Positions 63,005 through 64,000 of a stretch of 64,000 bases of DNA are shown here, piece by piece. The stretch's first letter is position 1; every line of letters starts with the position of its first letter. The notes under the pieces were generated by a model that saw nothing but the letters and a program-made list of their open reading frames with translations, did no database searches and was not told where the DNA came from. A program made the translations under genes and the position numbers. The stretch is taken from NCBI GenBank assembly GCA_030544235.1, contig CM060478.1, positions 4,895,727 to 4,959,726 on the forward strand. The letters are read 5' to 3'. The stretch comes from Lepturacanthus savala. Its lineage: Eukaryota; Chordata; Actinopteri; Scombriformes; Trichiuridae.

Positions 63005-64000
63005 AATTACCGTATTTTTCAGACTATAAGGAGCACATCAAATCCTTTAATTTACTCAAAAATCGACAGTGGGCCATATGTGTCGGGGACAATGTCAAAA
63101 ATGTCATGTGGGGTGACCCTAAGAACTTGGTAGCATATAGTTAAACTCTCTTAAAAAGGTTTTTAAAAATTAAAAACACATATCATCACGTTTTATATAC
63201 AAAAATCACACAAAACCATGATTTTTTTGTGAAAAAAAATGCTACACATGGATTTTTAAATGACAGAACAAACCTGTACATTTCTAGAGACTTGATAAAT
63301 GCTTCTTAAAACTGTATTTAAATAACTTTTTGACTTTCTCATCTTTCCAACCATGTTTTTTCACTGATCCACTAACCCATTTAAGACAACTACGGTTGCC
63401 GAAGTCTACGACTGTCATTTTGTGAAGTAAAAACAAATCTAAATGTTACTTATACAGTCGTTTTAATAAAATGATATTAGAAAACTTAAGGTTTTTTAGC
63501 AAAAAGTGTGAAAAGGTGTTTCCTGTCACATGACATCATCGACTTCCTGCCTCTTAATATTACCCAAAATTAATTGTATACCTGGGATAAATTGTGTTTT
63601 TTGTTTATGGGCATATGTGTGGAAGTTACAATTAAAGTTGCCAGTCAATAAAATGCTATTTAGTTCAAAGCAGAGTAGAAAACGGGAAAAAAAGATAAAA
63701 TTGATAACATAATTGTGACTCAATTGATATAATGTATGAGAATTTTTGAGACATGCTCAGAAAGCAGATTTCAAACTAAAAGCTATAAATCATGTAGTAG
63801 AACGTAGGAATACAGCAGAGCAGCTGCAGGAGAATTCAATGAAAATCGTCCCAAGTGTTGAACTCAAGAACCTGAAGATGAAGAATTTGATGGATTTATG
63901 GAAGAGGAATGAAATGAAAAGTGAGTGAATTCTTTTGTATTTTATGTGTTACACACTGAACAATATCGAGAGTTATTGCGAATGAGTTGAATAAAGTTTG
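63005..64000 (+). mobile_element. pogo/Tigger-like DNA transposon, degenerate, cut by the window edge
   Basis: ATTACCGTATTTTTCAGACT followed by ATAAGGAGCACATCAAATCC is the well-known terminal sequence of a fish element, and a transposase N-terminal remnant follows at 63746-63928 in the expected orientation. The right terminus lies outside the window. Confidence 0.5.
63746..63928 (+). pseudogene. pogo/CENP-B-type helix-turn-helix remnant
   Basis: The frame reads ADFKLKAINHVVERRNTAEQ and later DLWKRNEMK. This has the FKL(K)xI...A...N.A.......W(R)K pattern of the N-terminal DNA-binding domain of pogo-family transposases. There is no ATG at the normal place (the frame opens at TTG) and it stops after 60 codons without a DDE catalytic domain in view, so it is judged broken. 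The assignment rests on pattern memory only. Confidence 0.45.

Overview
The window is vertebrate nuclear DNA, most probably from a ray-finned (teleost) fish. The evidence is short coding exons in long AT-rich introns, very dense and long (CA)n/(GT)n microsatellites, and many copies of repeat types typical of teleosts: tRNA-derived SINEs with a CTGCATGTC-type body, hAT-like copies beginning near GGTGTCAAAC, Tc1-type elements ending in AACGGTAGTGTA, and TTAA-flanked elements. The species cannot be named from the sequence.

Two protein-coding genes are recognisable, arranged tail to tail. On the + strand, positions 7833-7919 hold the last coding exon of b3gat2, a Golgi glucuronyltransferase; the rest of that gene lies left of the window and 1-7832 is its presumed last intron. 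On the - strand, five coding exons form the 3' half of smap1, an ArfGAP that binds clathrin: 46391-46457, 35607-35728, 20992-21184, 16577-16815 and 12817-12951. They total 756 nt (251 codons plus stop) and every junction keeps frame with consensus GT/AG sites. The ArfGAP-domain exons were not found and should lie beyond position 64000. The same convergent pair exists on human 6q13. The stop codons are 4.9 kb apart, and a good poly(A) signal at 9805-9810 suggests an approximately 3 kb smap1 3' UTR.

The rest is intron, UTR and repeats. Region 1-7.8 kb has a nested hAT copy, a 33-bp minisatellite (2306-2992) and a fold-back element. Region 9.8-12.8 kb is the presumed smap1 3' UTR with two insertions, one a near-perfect hairpin. 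Region 13-35.6 kb is smap1 introns with a BED zinc-finger remnant of a hAT transposase. Region 35.7-46.4 kb has a cluster of hAT copies in both orientations, creating a large imperfect palindrome (about 43.9-45.6 kb). Region 46.5-64 kb is further smap1 intron with SINEs, a triplicated GT-rich block, a TTAA element inserted in a hAT copy, a Tc1-type element and, at the right edge, a broken pogo/Tigger-like transposon.

I found no operon, CRISPR array, phage or new gene system. The most informative observations are CA repeats starting four bases inside the donor sites of two separate smap1 exons, the hairpin element in the smap1 3' UTR, and several nested transposon insertions whose relative order can be read.
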